A DNA stretch of 64,000 nt. Source: Mactra quadrangularis (taxonomy: Eukaryota; Mollusca; Bivalvia; Venerida; Mactridae). The stretch covers positions 29,228,011-29,292,010 of the forward strand of contig CM046297.1 in assembly GCA_025267735.1 (NCBI GenBank), given 5' to 3'. This document shows positions 43,228 through 57,400 of this stretch, one piece after another; the first letter of the stretch is position 1; each line of letters begins with the position of its first letter. The notes below the pieces were generated by a model. The model saw only the letters and a list, made by a program, of their open reading frames with translations. It had not been told where the DNA came from and made no database searches. Both the position numbers and the translations under genes were made by a program.

Positions 43228-46200
43228 CGAACAACAAAAATTGCTGACAAGTTGATAGACACGAACCGTTGATTTTATCTGCTTCTGAACTTAAAGACCT
43301 TTTAAACACCGTTAAATTTGTTGTTGGTTGATGGTGATGTCCAGTGGGTAATATTACATAATGTAGTAAACAAAGCATGTGAGGTATAATAATACTAAAT
43401 AGCTCTAAGCCTCGTGAATAACAATTTACAGGATAATATCTGAATGTTTTTCTGAGAACAAAAAAGTAATTCATTAAGAAACCATTAGTGTTAATGGTAT
43501 AAGATGTCAAAGTCAATGTATTAGAAACGTGGGTCTGTCATAGCTCCATTTAAAGTAATTGTCTAGCTATCGTCTTACACAGACACCTTGTTATCACATC
43601 ATTATGTTACATGTGTATCTATCAATCTAATACAACTAGGAAACAAAACTTTGAAATTTCAAGAGTCTCATAATTGATCCAACAAAGCACGTTAACTCGT
43701 GCCATACGCTTATTGAACAGTTGATAATGCAGTGAATGATTAACAAAACATGTAATTAAGTGCAACTTAATTGACATTTTCAACAATAATTTAGTAGTAG
43801 ATATTTAATATATTCAAACAAGAGGTTTATCAGAACTTTGAACCGTTGTAATGAGAATAGATTCTTGTGTGGTTGAAACTAATGTCATTGTGTTAAATTC
43901 ATGTATTTTAATGTCAGACCTTACACTATGTTTTGTAACCGGAACTGCACAGTTCATGTAAGTAAGTGTTTTAGAATGACTTAAGGCAGCACTTAATATA
44001 CTTAATGCATATAAGAAATGATTGCCAGTTTCAAAAGAGGGTATAAATGCATTTACATAATTTTAATTATAGCAATTTATTAGTATTAGTTTTCTGTTTG
44101 AGAGTTAATTGGACCTCTAACAATAATTAGAGAACCTTTAAATGTATTTAATACAAATTGATGTATTATTTTATACTTGTTCACTTAGCTTTATTTAGAA
44201 ACTAGCTGCAAGTAAATGAATAAACTTGTTCAACACAATAATGAGTTATATACGTGTACCAGATTTTAGAACTTTGAACTCCTGTACAAAACATCATACT
44301 ATTTGAATATGGAATGGATCATATGGAATTCACTTCATACACTTTAATATCAATTGCTCCACACAATAGCATCAAAGATTGTCAAATTTTGTATAATGAG
44401 GAAAATGAACATAATTCACATTCATAGTTTATTACATTTGTTTCGGTAAATAGCGAATATAGTTAGTTTTGTTCATACACCGCATAAAAAAGATTTAGAG
44501 TAAATTTCTTAGGCATGAAGAAAGTTTAGGGATGAAAGTTGGGATTTTGAAGAAAACTTAGATAAGAATTTTTTAGTTTTGAAGACATTTTAGGGGTGAA
44601 TTTCATAGTATTAAATCTTGTGGATACATGGTCTGGAAAATGAGATTCAATACATGTATTATTAAATGATTATTAAATTAGTATCATTATAAGTAATTAT
44701 TAAATAGACATCAAATTAAAAATTAAAATTAAATTCAACTAATATAACCCATGAGTTATCGACGTGATTCTATAATAAAAAATGATATTCTATAGTGCGG
44801 ATAGTGGATTCCATGTAGTAGTATACATAAAATATTCAAATAGTACGATGTTACAACATTTTACTCATAGACAATATTTCCATCGTCTATGAATACAAAG
44901 CTGATAGAGAGCTGTATAGTTTGTCGTTTTTTAATTAGATTTTCATAGTCCAAAGTGTCTATAAAAGTAAACTGTACTCAAGTAACAGCAGAACAAAAGA
45001 CTCGTCCATTAGTTGAACAAATAATTCTGTACATTTAATGAATAGTATACTTTGAATAAGAGAGTACTCATATTGTAACTTTACAATAATACAACATTAT
45101 TTGTCCAGACTGGATGTATAACCTCTTGTTCATATACTAGAACAAAGACAACATTATCTGTGCACGTAGAACACAAATTTACAAATACTTATACTAATGG
45201 TGTAGCCAACTTATATTTATTTATCTTTAATCCACAACCGTTCAGTCTCGTCAAACGCCTACAAGACTTTACGCTGTATTACTCTTAATTAAGTTTTTTG
45301 TGTTAAGTGTGATGTGTTGTAGACAAACATTAACCTCAGCAAAAATTGACAGGCAAATATTTGATAGTGTAAAATATATAAATCTCTTAAGACAAATTGT
45401 CGAAGTAAACGACAAATGATGCTATAAATTGTCCTCAGTACTTAAAGGCGATGATTGCTTTATCTATAGATTGAACACTCAGACATTTTATTGAAAATAA
45501 TGACCAAAGGAGAAAGAACTTTCTCTCTTGAAAAATACACAAATCAGCTTGAAGCAATAATACAAATCAAGTACTTGTATTAACATATTCATTGTCTCTC
45601 AAAAATAAGCATACGGTGGTCAACACAAGTTTGGAGTCATTTTCACGTTGTGTGCCTATTTTTTTATTTAGTAAATATTGTATTATTTGATAACCTGTTA
45701 GTTTTTTGCGTTTTCTATTTGATTTATCTTTATTGTAATAGTTTCCATTCTTGTAATCAGGGTTATCAAGATTACCGATGTAACATTTTAGGAGAGAATG
45801 ATTTGTAGTTGAGACAACATATTTCAATAAAAAACTAATTAAAATGGAAAAAAAACATGTCATTGGTCATAGTTTCCGTGGCTTTGGAATGTCAGATGCT
45901 GAGTCTCATAAATGTAAAACATGCATAGAATTTGCTTTCATTTTATCTCTGTCATACCAATATATAAATAAATAATGGTTCTAGTTGTTCTAAATTCATT
46001 TTGTCTCCAAACTTTTGGCACACACTGTACATAAGAAGATGTTTGCCTTAAATCGTACGATTTGGACAAAATAACAAAATATTCATGGATTGATCAATTA
46101 GATAAAAGTTCTATATTCGTTAATCGATTTCTTGCTTAGTGACAAGTATTTCATTACAAAGAAAAATAACGATATTGTCCTAAGTGTAACCAAATATAAA

Positions 46201-46668
46201 ATATAACCACGTGGTATAGATAATGAACACGTGGCAACTATATTGTATAAAGGATGAATCTTATAACTAAAATTGTTACATGTCCCAATTTCATAAAAGA
46301 CAAAATATGATTTGTTTGAGTACATGCCTGGAATATAGAATATCATTAATGTAGCAAAGATTATATTGGGAAACTTTTATTTTACATATCTCTTAACTAA
46401 TAGCTAAGGTCTACGATATGATATATTAGACCAAAATGGAAGATTATTATTTTGAGAGGAACATTTCTTTATAATATTTGTAAGATTGTATTGATTACTA
46501 TTGCCAAATCTATTTTAAAACGTGTTGATTAAAACGCTTTAATGTGGAGCAATAAAAGAAAAGAAAACAGTAAATGACTCTACTTAACAAAATGAAATGA
46601 TTATTTAAAAAGTCTGTTCTACAAACAATTATGTAAAATTTTTATTATGGATATTTAATAATTACAAT

Positions 46669-46866
46669 TTTTATTAATATTTGTTTCATTTTTATCATCT
46701 CTATCACCACAATAACCACTATCATTGCTATCATTATTATCATAATTATCATTATTGTCATCATCATTTTCATCACTATTATCATGACCACAATTATCAT
46801 CATTTCCATTATTAGATGTTGTATCATCATCATCATTGTTTTCACTATTATCATAATTTTGACATT
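46669..46866 (+). repeat. TCA/TTA-rich simple repeat, unit 3
   Basis: Nearly identical to 27888-28085, differing at only a few positions over 200 bp, which is unusual for a fast-mutating simple repeat and supports a recent exchange with unit 1. Confidence 0.85.
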
Positions 46867-46893
46867 ACTATCATTAATTTCATATTGGCAATT

Positions 46894-47135
46894 TGGTTTG
46901 TTTTTGTTGGGTTTAACGCTGTAGCAACACATTGTATAGGTCATATAACGGCGGTCAGTCAACCTACTCACTCCTTCTGGAAAGGCTAAATCCCTTGATT
47001 TAGCTGTTAACCAACTACTAAGCGCATACTTTCGTCAGTGACTGACAACTGCCCTACATAATTAAGAATAATTGGTAGGAGGGAGAATGACCGTAGAAAT
47101 TATTCCATGACCAAGCGTCACGAAAGTACAATGTG
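46894..47135 (-). mobile_element. 5'-truncated SINE-like element, unit 3
   Basis: Same insertion as 28113-28355, with the tail TGTTGCTACAGCGTTAAACC on the minus strand. Only a few base differences between the two copies. Confidence 0.65.
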
Positions 47136-50101
47136 TATATACTCCTTTGCTATAATCACGTTATCATCTTCATACGTTTTGTTATAATTATTACATTAAC
47201 CGCTATAGTCATTATTGTTTTCATCATTTTATTGTAATCGTTATTTCACCAGCATCATTATATCATACTCATCTAAATTATCATTTCTATGATCATTGTT
47301 ATCATTATCGATTGAATCGTTTGTTCATTATTTCTTTGTCTTAACTATATATTTTAGTATTTATGTTTTTCATGTATTCTGATTTATACGTTCCCTGGTG
47401 TTGAAAATATTTATAGTCTTTGATTCATTTGGCAGTATTTGCAGCATAATATTACATTTTATCGCATGCAATGATTTGGAGTAAAACATAAAATATAAAG
47501 GGAACAATAAGTGTGGAAATAACGATTTAATGTCTCAATAGGAGGGAAACGCTGACATTATAAAATATATTAAAACTAATATATTATGTTTTATACTTAT
47601 TTATGACGGAAATTATTTTTGACACATTGTGTAAAATCTAAGCAGAAGTGTAAGTACAAAATGTTTGAATTCCATTAAGACAAAATAATTTATCAACAAA
47701 TGAACATTAAATGTTGAGTAAATAGAATTATGATTATAAACAATATATTACATTAACTATCAGATACATGTAACACAATATAAAAAACAACACTGTTGTA
47801 CGTGTTATCTGCTATACAACATTACAATGTATATTTTACATGTAAATGTATAAAATATAAATACTAATCAAAAGTATCATGCTATAACTTAAAGTTTATT
47901 TTGTGACAAACATTAACCTAATTTGCGGTGAATACTAGTGCATTGACGAGAAGTAAAAGGCTATTAATGTAAAAGTTATAAATACATTCTAAATGATTGG
48001 AAATTGAAAAAAGCTGTATTTTTATTGAAATAATTTCCCTTTGGTGAGCATTAAAATGTCAATCAATGAAAGATTTTCGTTATAAGGAGGAAAAGCTTGT
48101 TTTAATGCTCATTTTTCTAGTGCAAGCATTGAAGCGATATAAAGAGAAGATGATGAATTGTTATAGACAATAGTTAAGAAAAAACAGATAAGGTGCCTCC
48201 ACTTACCGCCATAAAATTACCTTTGAGGGTGTTGACGCGGCGTTAAACCCAGTAAATATATATTATCATTCCATGTATTGATCTTTCAAATTTTCATCCT
48301 TATGTATCGATCATTATTATAATCATTGTCATCATTATCATGACCTTGGATTTCATAATTGTTTGTAAATTATTTTTATGTCTTTAGTATGTTTATATAT
48401 TCTTGTATTCTAATACGTAGAGTTCTTTATGTTGCAAATATTGATTGTTTTATTCGTTTGTAATTTTTTGATAAGAAACTTTCATTTTTTTCAATTGTTT
48501 TAAATTATCTACTTTGAAAAAGTAAATAATAAAACACAAAGGAAACAATAATGGTGAAAAAATGGATTCAATGTCTCAATGGAAGGGAATTGCTGACAAA
48601 CTTGAATATATAAAAACTAAATGATCATGTTTGTCCTTATTTATTAGGAAAACTATTTTTGAAACAATGTATAAAATGTGGCTTGATTAGTTATAAATTG
48701 TTTGTATTCCATTAAGACAAAATAATTTATCAACAGATGAACATTAAATCCTGAGTAAATAGTTGAGAATTATTATTATAAAACAATATATTATATTAAA
48801 TATCAGATACATGTAACACATCATAAATAACATCACAGATGCACGTGTAATCAGCTATAAACCATGACAACGTAAATTTTACATCTAAATGCACAACATA
48901 TAATTACTTACAAAAAGTATCATTATGTAACGGAAAGTTTATTATGTAACAAAAATTAACTTAATTTGCATTGACTTCTGATGTATTAACACGGAGTAAA
49001 AAGCCATTAATGCTAAATATATTCTGAATTATTGGAAATTAATACAAAAAAATGTTGTTGATTTTAAATGTCCCTTTAACAAACGATAATATAAGATAAA
49101 AAAGGTCAGCTGAACGTAACCCGTAGTTCAAGGTTGCCAGTTTCAACATTAGCGAGCACACAAGCGGCGGAAAATTTCAGATCGGGTTTTACTCAGATTG
49201 GACTTGACTTGATATCTTAATGCCGCAGTGAAATAACATAAGATTAAAGTACTTTGTGTAAAATCACCACCTTTTATGAAAATTCCGTATGATTCTTTTG
49301 CAGTTCTGTGTAAGTGTCACGTGTTACTATGCATGTACAAAGGACGTGATTGAGTGCGCTTATCGATGACGTATGATGTTTGATAACCATTGTAAGAGAG
49401 CATTGATTAGTAATTATTGTAATGGATTAAACACGTAATGATGTCATGACATGTTTTAATGAATTCAAAAAGAGATAAAATAATATTGGTTCCAATGAAT
49501 GGAGTTATTGCTTTAAAGAAATACTGAAACAATAAAACGTGTATCAGTCTATATTCTACAGAACTCACCAAACGTTTGAACACATTCTCATTTTGTATGC
49601 CTACTTAGTAGATTTTATCAAAAATTTGTCAACTGCTTGTTTTAATTTTTTTTAAGCTTTGCTGTTTTATTTGTCATGGTTCTTGTTATAGTTAAGACTA
49701 CAAAAGTAGTTTAAACTATGTTATGCCAAAGGATCATATTCAACATGGTTTTCGAGGCTTTGTGATGTCAGATGCTGAATCATATTGTTGCTTTCATTTT
49801 TTTCACAAAACATACATTTACTAATTCAATGTACAAAAAAAACCCATTTTAATTGATGAAAATTTATATTTTTTTGTCTTTAAACTTTTGTTGGCCACTG
49901 TATTCATCAGTGATTGATAATTTGTTACAGAAGATGAAGTAAAGATAAATCAAGTTTTAATGGCAGATATAAATATCGTTGAATTTAAAATATTTAGATG
50001 AACGATTTAATGGAAACTTCAACTCACTTTTTTCAAAAAGTGGATATTTAAGTTAAACAGTGAATCAGTCATAAAGAAGCGTTTTGTGACGTATAAATGA
50101 T

Positions 50102-50341
50102 ATGTTACCCTCAAGTTTATGTACAATACGTTCAAACCAAAGTTATAATTTTAAAAATGCTATAGAAGTAACAAATTGTATAAATGGATACATTGCATGT
50201 GTCAAAGAAATGTTGGAAGCACTTTGTCATATATTTGACTTAACACAATGTCATATAATTATTGAATCCTCCATTAATGAAATTCTTGAATCGAATTGCT
50301 TTTTATTTCTTCTAACAAAAACTAGTTCATCTCATGTATAA
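50102..50341 (+). other. 79-codon open frame, unit 3 copy
   Basis: Counterpart of 30997-31236, beginning MLPSSLCTIRSN and ending at the equivalent TAA. See that entry; not supported as a gene. Confidence 0.2.
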
Positions 50342-50889
50342 AGTGAACATGAATTTAGACAGAAAGTCCGCTTATGTTGATTTGGAAGTTTTCTGAAGCG
50401 TCATCCTTATTGATGGCCCGGTACTAACGTTTAGACGTGCTGTTTGAATGAAAATAATTGTTTGGAGTAAATTTTGAGTACATGTAGTTTTATACACCAT
50501 TTCATGTGGAAATAAAACATTAATTGAAGATGAAATTTCGACAGTTTGTTAATTAAAAAATGAATCTCAATAATGGATCTTATGATTGATTAGGTCCTTT
50601 TTTTACAAAAGATTTTTATGGAAAATGTCGCATAGTGCATTGGTGCATTTAAATTTTGTTCAGTCATGCTTGCATTGATTTAGACATCACGCTAGATTTG
50701 TGATCATTTAAACAGATTACAATAAACCTGGCAAAAAATGTAAAATTTGAAAACTAATATGATTAGCTGTTTTGAAGACAAACTAGAATAATAAGCTATA
50801 ATAGTGGTTCGTTTTCAATGTTAAACATTATTTCTGCCTTGATACTATGTTTTATATATTTGTCATCATTGCCTTTCATCATGTAAACC

Positions 50890-51125
50890 CGGGGTCGTAG
50901 TGCTGTAGACTACCCACAGGATTTATTGAGTCTAGCGTTCCACGGGGTTTCTGGTTACAGCCTCATGCAGACTGGTTTACCCTCATTGAAAGTTTACTTT
51001 AATGTCGATTGTACTCCAATGACAAGGTAAATGAGATAATTGTCGGTCTTGTGGAAAGGTAGATGAGTACTTATTATAGACAAAGGTCAAGGCAAACTAG
51101 GTTAAGTGAGCTGGTCTCAGTTAAA
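50890..51125 (+). mobile_element. Diverged SINE, unit 3
   Basis: Orthologous to 38530-38765: AGACTGGTTTACCCTCATTG, GGAAAGGTAGATGAGTACTT, TATAGACAAAGGTCAAGGCA, AAACTAGGTTAAGTG. Units 1 and 4 lack the SINE and about 600 bp around it. Confidence 0.6.
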
Positions 51126-51394
51126 TGACCATTAAATGTTTGACAGACATTAACAAATAACACCCTGTCACATACTGTAAGATATTATCCAAGATATGAG
51201 TACAAAATAAAAGTTAATCTGTCTGACATCTTCTCCTAGTGATACCATTGTCTGTTAATAAATGACATTGTATTTGTATTTGTATTGTATGTGACAAAGT
51301 GACGTACTGGAAAATAGGAAAAATACACCCTTCTATTGGTTGGAAAAAGACATAAAAAGCAATAAAAACTTAAATCAGCGTTTCTCCGTGTTCG

Positions 51395-52530
51395 TCAAAT
51401 TTTCAATATTTTTGCTCGACTTGTCGAAGAAAATAAGAGCTATTGCTATCACTTTTGCGTCGGCGTTAGCGTTGGTTTTCAGATTAAAGTTTTTTTTTAA
51501 CTCTTGGTTGGTATACTTTTATAATGGGACTATATTAAACATACTGTGAAAGGGGATAACTCTGGATGAATTATTTTTTGAGTTATTACCCTTTTATACT
51601 TAAAAAAATGCAAATATGCGGTTAAAGTTTTGTCTATGTAGAATATCTTCAAAACTGTTCAAGATTTTTTGCTTAAGGTTTGTATACTTTATATTCGGTA
51701 CTATGTTAACACAACTGTAAAGGGACGTAACTGTGGATGAATTATTTTTGGAGAAATTGCCCCATTATTCTTGAACATTCAAGATTAAAAAAGGAGATAT
51801 TTTTAGTACTTTCAAGTATATTTGAATAAAAGTTTAAATGCTTTTTCAAAAGTTCTTCGTATATCTGACTTTAGAGGAACATAACTCTGGATGAATTACT
51901 TTCTGAATTATTTTCCTTTATACTTTAATATTTAAGATTTGCTCAAACTGAAAATATTTTGTTTGATAGAAAGTAATTATGCTTTTTCATCAGTACTACA
52001 TCTACTCGACTACAAAGAGATGTAACTCTTGATAAATAATTTTTGGAGTTGTGCCCCTTTTCAACTTTTAAATAAGGGTTAAAGTACTTCAAACTAAAAT
52101 AGTTTCTATACTCATCTAGATATTTAAATGACAGTTTGTATGCATATTCATCAGCGCTACATCTACACGACTATAAAGGAACATAACTCTTGATTATTTT
52201 TTGGAGTTGTTCCCGATTACTTAAATGTTGAAATTTGTATAAATTGAAATATTAATAGTTCCTTATAAAGATATTTAAATAAAAGTAGGTATGCTTATAC
52301 ATTGATACTATGTCTACTTAACTTTGAAGGGACGTTACTATGGATTAATGTTTTAGGAGTTATGCTCTTTTTATATTTTACAAATATGAATTGGTAATTA
52401 TTGTTTGACTGATTTATTTCCTTTCAAAAATTAAGTCCTGTCTTGAAATCATTTTTGTTTAAAGATAAGCCTTGCCATGAACAAAACATCCGAAAAGTCA
52501 TGCGCGCTGTCCTTGGACTGCTCTTGTTTA
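51395..52530 (+). mobile_element. 1.1-kb insert with about six degenerate 140-170-bp repeats, unit 3 only
   Basis: Unit 2 runs directly from TCTGTGTTCTTCAAATTTGC to TATAAAGACGATGGGG (38940-38975), while unit 3 has this block between the same flanks. It opens with TTGCTCGACTTGTCGAAG and GCGTCGGCGTTAGCGTTGG. It then repeats a core of the form AAAGGgACaTAACTCTgGAT, ATTATTTTTGGAGTTaTkCC at 51549, 51720, 51872, 52014, 52174 and 52326. It ends GCGCTGTCCTTGGACTGCTC, as at 24708. It is probably a non-autonomous element with an internal satellite; class unknown. Confidence 0.65.
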
Positions 52531-54250
52531 TAAAAACGGTGGTGATTTCATAAGCGTTATAAAGCTTAATAAATGGAGTAATGTTCGATTTCTTTTAACA
52601 TTAACTAATTCTTGGATAAAAATAATTAAACGTGTGTCAGGTAATAGTAAAATAAATTGCAAAACAACGCAATAATTCTATGACTTGCCTTTCGGATTCG
52701 GGGTTAGCATATTTGCTTTCAGAATTACAGTGCCGCATGTATTTTGGGAAGCTACCATTAAACATTTCTACAAAAAGTAGGGCAAATCGTTTGGTCTTTC
52801 TAAAAAGGCGAGGTTTTAATCGAAAATCTATATCATCATATTGATTGTGTTTTTAATTTAAGAATCGGTATGATTATCTATTTGACAAAATCAGCAAAGT
52901 GACAATATATTAAAATTAAACTTTTCAGTATCGAAATTTTGAACAAACCTAATGAAGTCTGGACTAATTTGCTTACATATTTTTGTGATTAAAAAGACAC
53001 GATGTTCTAGGTTTATGAATTTCAATATAGTTGGATTTTTTTTGTAAATATCGCGAAATGTTTTCTAATCCTACACCATTTGTGTTTTAAAAGACATGTC
53101 TTGTTAAAGATATTAATTGTCATGTTGAAAATTGGTTCCCCGAGCGTATTTACAATTAATTATAACATTATATTTGGTTGCCGTTGTCAGGCAAACCTCA
53201 CCAACGGCGATTTTCATGTCATTCAATATACTACGTCTTTAATCTATTAGGATTTTCTGGGAAAAGGCAAATATCCGGTTTATTACAATTATATAATAGT
53301 TTTTCTCTCTGACTCAATTATGTCATGATTATATCAAAGTATTTTGGCGTGGTCTAATTATTATCTAGAAATAGATAAGAAATGTCCACTTTCTTGATAT
53401 TAAACAATCGCTATTTGAAGCAAAGTTCTTCTATTAGGACCATCAAAATTCTTAACAAACAAAATTGTCATAATGTGGGGATAATTTTCTTCTGGAATGA
53501 AGCAATTCGGACTTATATCAAAATTTTAAAACACGCGATTTTGTAAATGTATCGGCTCTTTACTGTACCAACTACTGGATAGCTTGTTGGCGATAGCTCT
53601 TTTTCCGAGTAAACTGGTAAAAGATTTGATGTCAATTGAGACATTATGGAATTAACTTATGCTGTAAACGTACTAGTCCCGCAGAATCATGACCAACATC
53701 TTGAATACTCAGACATGCTCAACGGTTGCAGGGTGGCATCCGTCAGTTTTCATATCTACTACATACCAGTTTTTAAAAACATCACTAAAACATTTTCTAT
53801 GCTATTCAAATCTCGGTAAGTTTGAGCTAATTCTGCTGGACTTTACATTCTGACAGATTGCACAATAACTAGTCCATTACATCAACCTCCCTTGTTGTTA
53901 ACTTTAGCCAGAAACATTCTAAGTACTGGTGGATAAGAAAACATAATTAAGAGTAATTATCTAAATTAAAATAAATTGTTCCCAGTAGAGATAAAATATA
54001 TAAGACTAAGTATAAACAAAACTAACTTGCCAATTTGTCTATTATTTCATTTGTTCCTTGATAACATTTCATGAGGTAGAAAGAAAAGATCTTATTACAT
54101 AGTCGCAAAATACGTCGTAATACTAAAAGCTACCACTAAAAGTTCATATAGAATTAATGTAAACAAGGCACAAAGATCAATAAAACATTTTTTTTAATGT
54201 TTGGCCATAGTTTCTGTATAGAGGAGCAATTTACAGATTGTCTTAACTGA

Positions 54251-54454
54251 TTTTTTTGTAATTGGTTTTTAACGTCGTATTCAACACATACGAGTATTTA
54301 GGTAATATATACACGACGGCCAGCTCTACCTACTATAGGTTTTCTGGACACTTTTCTATCACCAGTTCTAACTTACCCTACCACGAGCCCGACAACTCAT
54401 GTGTAGGGTATAACCTACCGCGACCGGCTCGAACCGGCGATCTCCGGAATCGAA
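54251..54454 (-). mobile_element. Compact tRNA-derived SINE with 11-bp duplication, unit 3 only
   Basis: GTCTTAACTGA flanks both sides (54240-54250 and 54455-54465). Units 1 and 2 show a single copy at the empty site (GATTGTCTTAACTGACAAAACAACAGAC). On the minus strand the head carries a B box CCGGTTCGAGCCGG, the body shares GTGTCCAGAAAACCTATAGTAGG with CAGGAAAGCTAGGTTAGG-type SINE bodies, and the 3' end is TGTGTTGAATACGACGTTAA then a short A-rich tail. About 204 bp. A recent, clean retroposition. Confidence 0.9.
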
Positions 54455-57400
54455 GTCTTAACTGAAAAAAACAACAGACAACACATATGTATGTTAGACG
54501 ATCACTTATGCAGGCGTATTGTTTCTAGTACTTGTTTACTCTAACAACAATCTACTTAACGTTTCAATCTCAGATAAACATGTACTTCTACAATGGAATA
54601 CAATACAAAATGTATACAGTTTGCTTTTAAAGCATGTCTACTCTTATTATGAAGTAGCCACTTAGCATACAATTTTAACAGTTTTATTTTATACAATAAA
54701 GTTCCGCTACATAGTTATAACATATGACCTGATAAAAATAATTCTAAATAATGTGCGTTTTGAAGATATCAAGTCCGTTCTGCAAAGAACGAGTGTTATA
54801 GTTTAATTGTTGCACTTAACTTTACATAATATCGCAAAAACACTGCATTGATAAAGAATCAGAGATATCAGCATATCAATTTACTGATTGTCTTAATGTG
54901 CGAAAACAGTCAGTAACTGTTGCTTTTGGAGGGAAAAAGTTAAGTATGCACCCAGTAAGGATGATTTGGTAAGCTGTTCGCCTAAAAAAATATAACACTG
55001 GTAAAAAGTTGAGAAGGAAAAAACCAAAACACAAAGGCAGTATAATTATCGACATTTCAAACCCATTTAATCATGTTCAACATTACAAGAGCATTAATTT
55101 CTGTGCTGGTCAAATATTGTCACTCGCTTGAAGGAACAAATATCATTAACTTGAGATAAAATCATAAAAAAATCTAATCTGGCTGAAAAACGAGGAGAAC
55201 TTTTATCGCAAATCAAATTAATACTGACAGAAAAATGTAAAACCAAATAAGTCGGAAAGTCATTTCGTTGTCCTGCATATTTTAACAAAAATTAACCGGA
55301 AAAACATGGATGAATTTGTCAAGCGCAATTTGATTGGTTGATTTTAATGAACCAATCAAAAGATTGATATATATTGCCAACAGATTGATTACGTGCTAAA
55401 CGTAATACACAACAATTATGCACTTCCTTATTGTGCTGAGCATGCTGTCTAAACATCGGCAATAAGAATTTATCAACTACACGTACATTTACTTTATATA
55501 CAACGTTAATGAAGATTCTCAAACTGCTAATTTTTTGTTCATACATATTTGTGTTTCGTGTTGATTGAAAAATTCAAATAGTAATGAGGCTAGCTAGAGC
55601 GGACTGGTGACAAATCATAATTATAGAAACTGGGATTGTAAACAGAAGTTTATTATTTGTTATTAAATTTCATTAGAAGCTCCTGCAGAACCTGGTCACT
55701 CATCTTAAAAGTACTAAAACGTTAGTTCCATGTCATACGGTGAAGAAAATAAGTGTTTGAAAATTTAAATAAACTCTATGCACAACTAGTGAACCGTGGG
55801 GAGGGGAGGAGACAATCTTTTCTAAGGAATCCGTAGGCGATGTGTCATGCAAAAAGCTAAACACTTTGCCTTATGGGTTTTGACATAAAAAAGAAATTGT
55901 CGACGACGGACTGGCGGACTTACACTGATATGGGCGTAATGGCTCAACTGCAGTACTTTGTGCTTAGATGAGCTAGAAATATCATTAGAAAAAAATACTG
56001 ACATAAAGGTATGGTTTAAAAATGGAACTTTTGAACCTGGAAGCAATCTGTTTAATAAATAAACATCAAATACGTTGTTGTTTTGTTCTATCAAGCCATC
56101 AGAATCAGATGACTGAATTTATCACCATTGACTGTCTTTATTTCCTCTTTTTACATTTGTCTTGGATTGAAAAAAGGAAGGGTTATTATGATTGTTATTT
56201 TTTAGAGATTAGATAACAATATTCACCACGGTTTCCAGGCAAGAAAATGATCACCTTGGAGAGAGAGACGGAGAGGATTGTGAATGCGAATGAAAGATTT
56301 TTAATAGAAACAAACCCTTTAATTTTATCTGTAGTATTTGCTTCTGAACTTAAAGACTATTTTAATACCATTAAGATTGTTGTTTCGTAAACAGCAAGCG
56401 TCTGCACTAGGGTGATAACTTAAATTGATTGGCTGAAAACTCGGGTCCCGGTATAAGCAAATGACAAGGCATTAGTCTCTCATCGGTTTAAGCGGGTAAA
56501 AAGGTGATGTCTAGTGGGTAATATTACATATTGTTACCCGATGACGTCACATTAGGCTATATAGTAAACAAATCATGTGATATATAATACCACTAAATAG
56601 GTCTAAGTCTCATGAATAACAATTTACAGGATAATATCTGAATGTTTTCTGTGAACAAAAAAGTAATTCATTAAGAAACCATTAGCGTTAATGGTATAAG
56701 ATGTCATAAGTCAATGCATTAGAAATTTGGGTCTGTCATAGCTCCATTTAAAGTAATTGTCTAGATATCGTCTTACGCAGGCACGTTGTTATCACATCAT
56801 CATGTTACATGTGTATCTATCAATCTTATACAAATAGGAAACAAAACTTTGCATAACATTGTAATACATGGGAATTGTTAGAATGTATTTGATGTCACAC
56901 CAATAATCTTTTCCAACTTGTGATAAAGTCTTTACCCGATACGGATACACTGGCTTTTATAAGCGTTTGATCGAAATTTCAAGAGTCTAATAATTGATTA
57001 AACAAAGCACGTAAACTCGTGCCATACGCTTATTGAACAGTTGATAATGCAGTGAATAATTAAAAAACATGTAATAAAGTGCAACTAAATTAACATTTTC
57101 AACAATAATTTAGTATTAAATATATTCAAACAAGAGGTTTATCAGAACTTTGAACCGCTGTAATGAGAATAGATTCTTGTGTGGTTGAAACTAATGTCAT
57201 TGTGTTAAATTTATGTATTTTAATGTCAGACCTTACTCTATGTTTTTGTAACCGGAACTGCATAGTTCATGTTAGTTAGTGTTTTAGAATGACTTAAGGC
57301 AGCACTCAATATACTTAATGCATATAAGTAATGATTGTCTGTTTCAAAAGAGGGTATAAAAGCATTTACATAATTTTAATTATAGAAATTTATTAGTAAT

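Larger units (their letters stand above)
41801..55112 (+). repeat. Large array, unit 3 (about 13.3 kb)
   Basis: The most complete unit. Landmarks: AATATTGTCACAAATAAATG (41801), AAACTAGCTGCAAGTAAA (44200), GTCCAGACTGGATGTATA (45102), TCA tract (46669), GATCGGGTTTTACTCAGATT (49178), TACGTTCAAACC (50127), GAGTACATGTAGTTTTAT (50475), AGCGTATTTACAATTAATTA (53143). Between about 43.9 and 47.2 kb it is nearly identical to unit 1 (25.0-28.4 kb); elsewhere it is clearly more diverged. Private insertions: the repetitive 51.4-52.5-kb block and the SINE at 54251. Confidence 0.85.
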
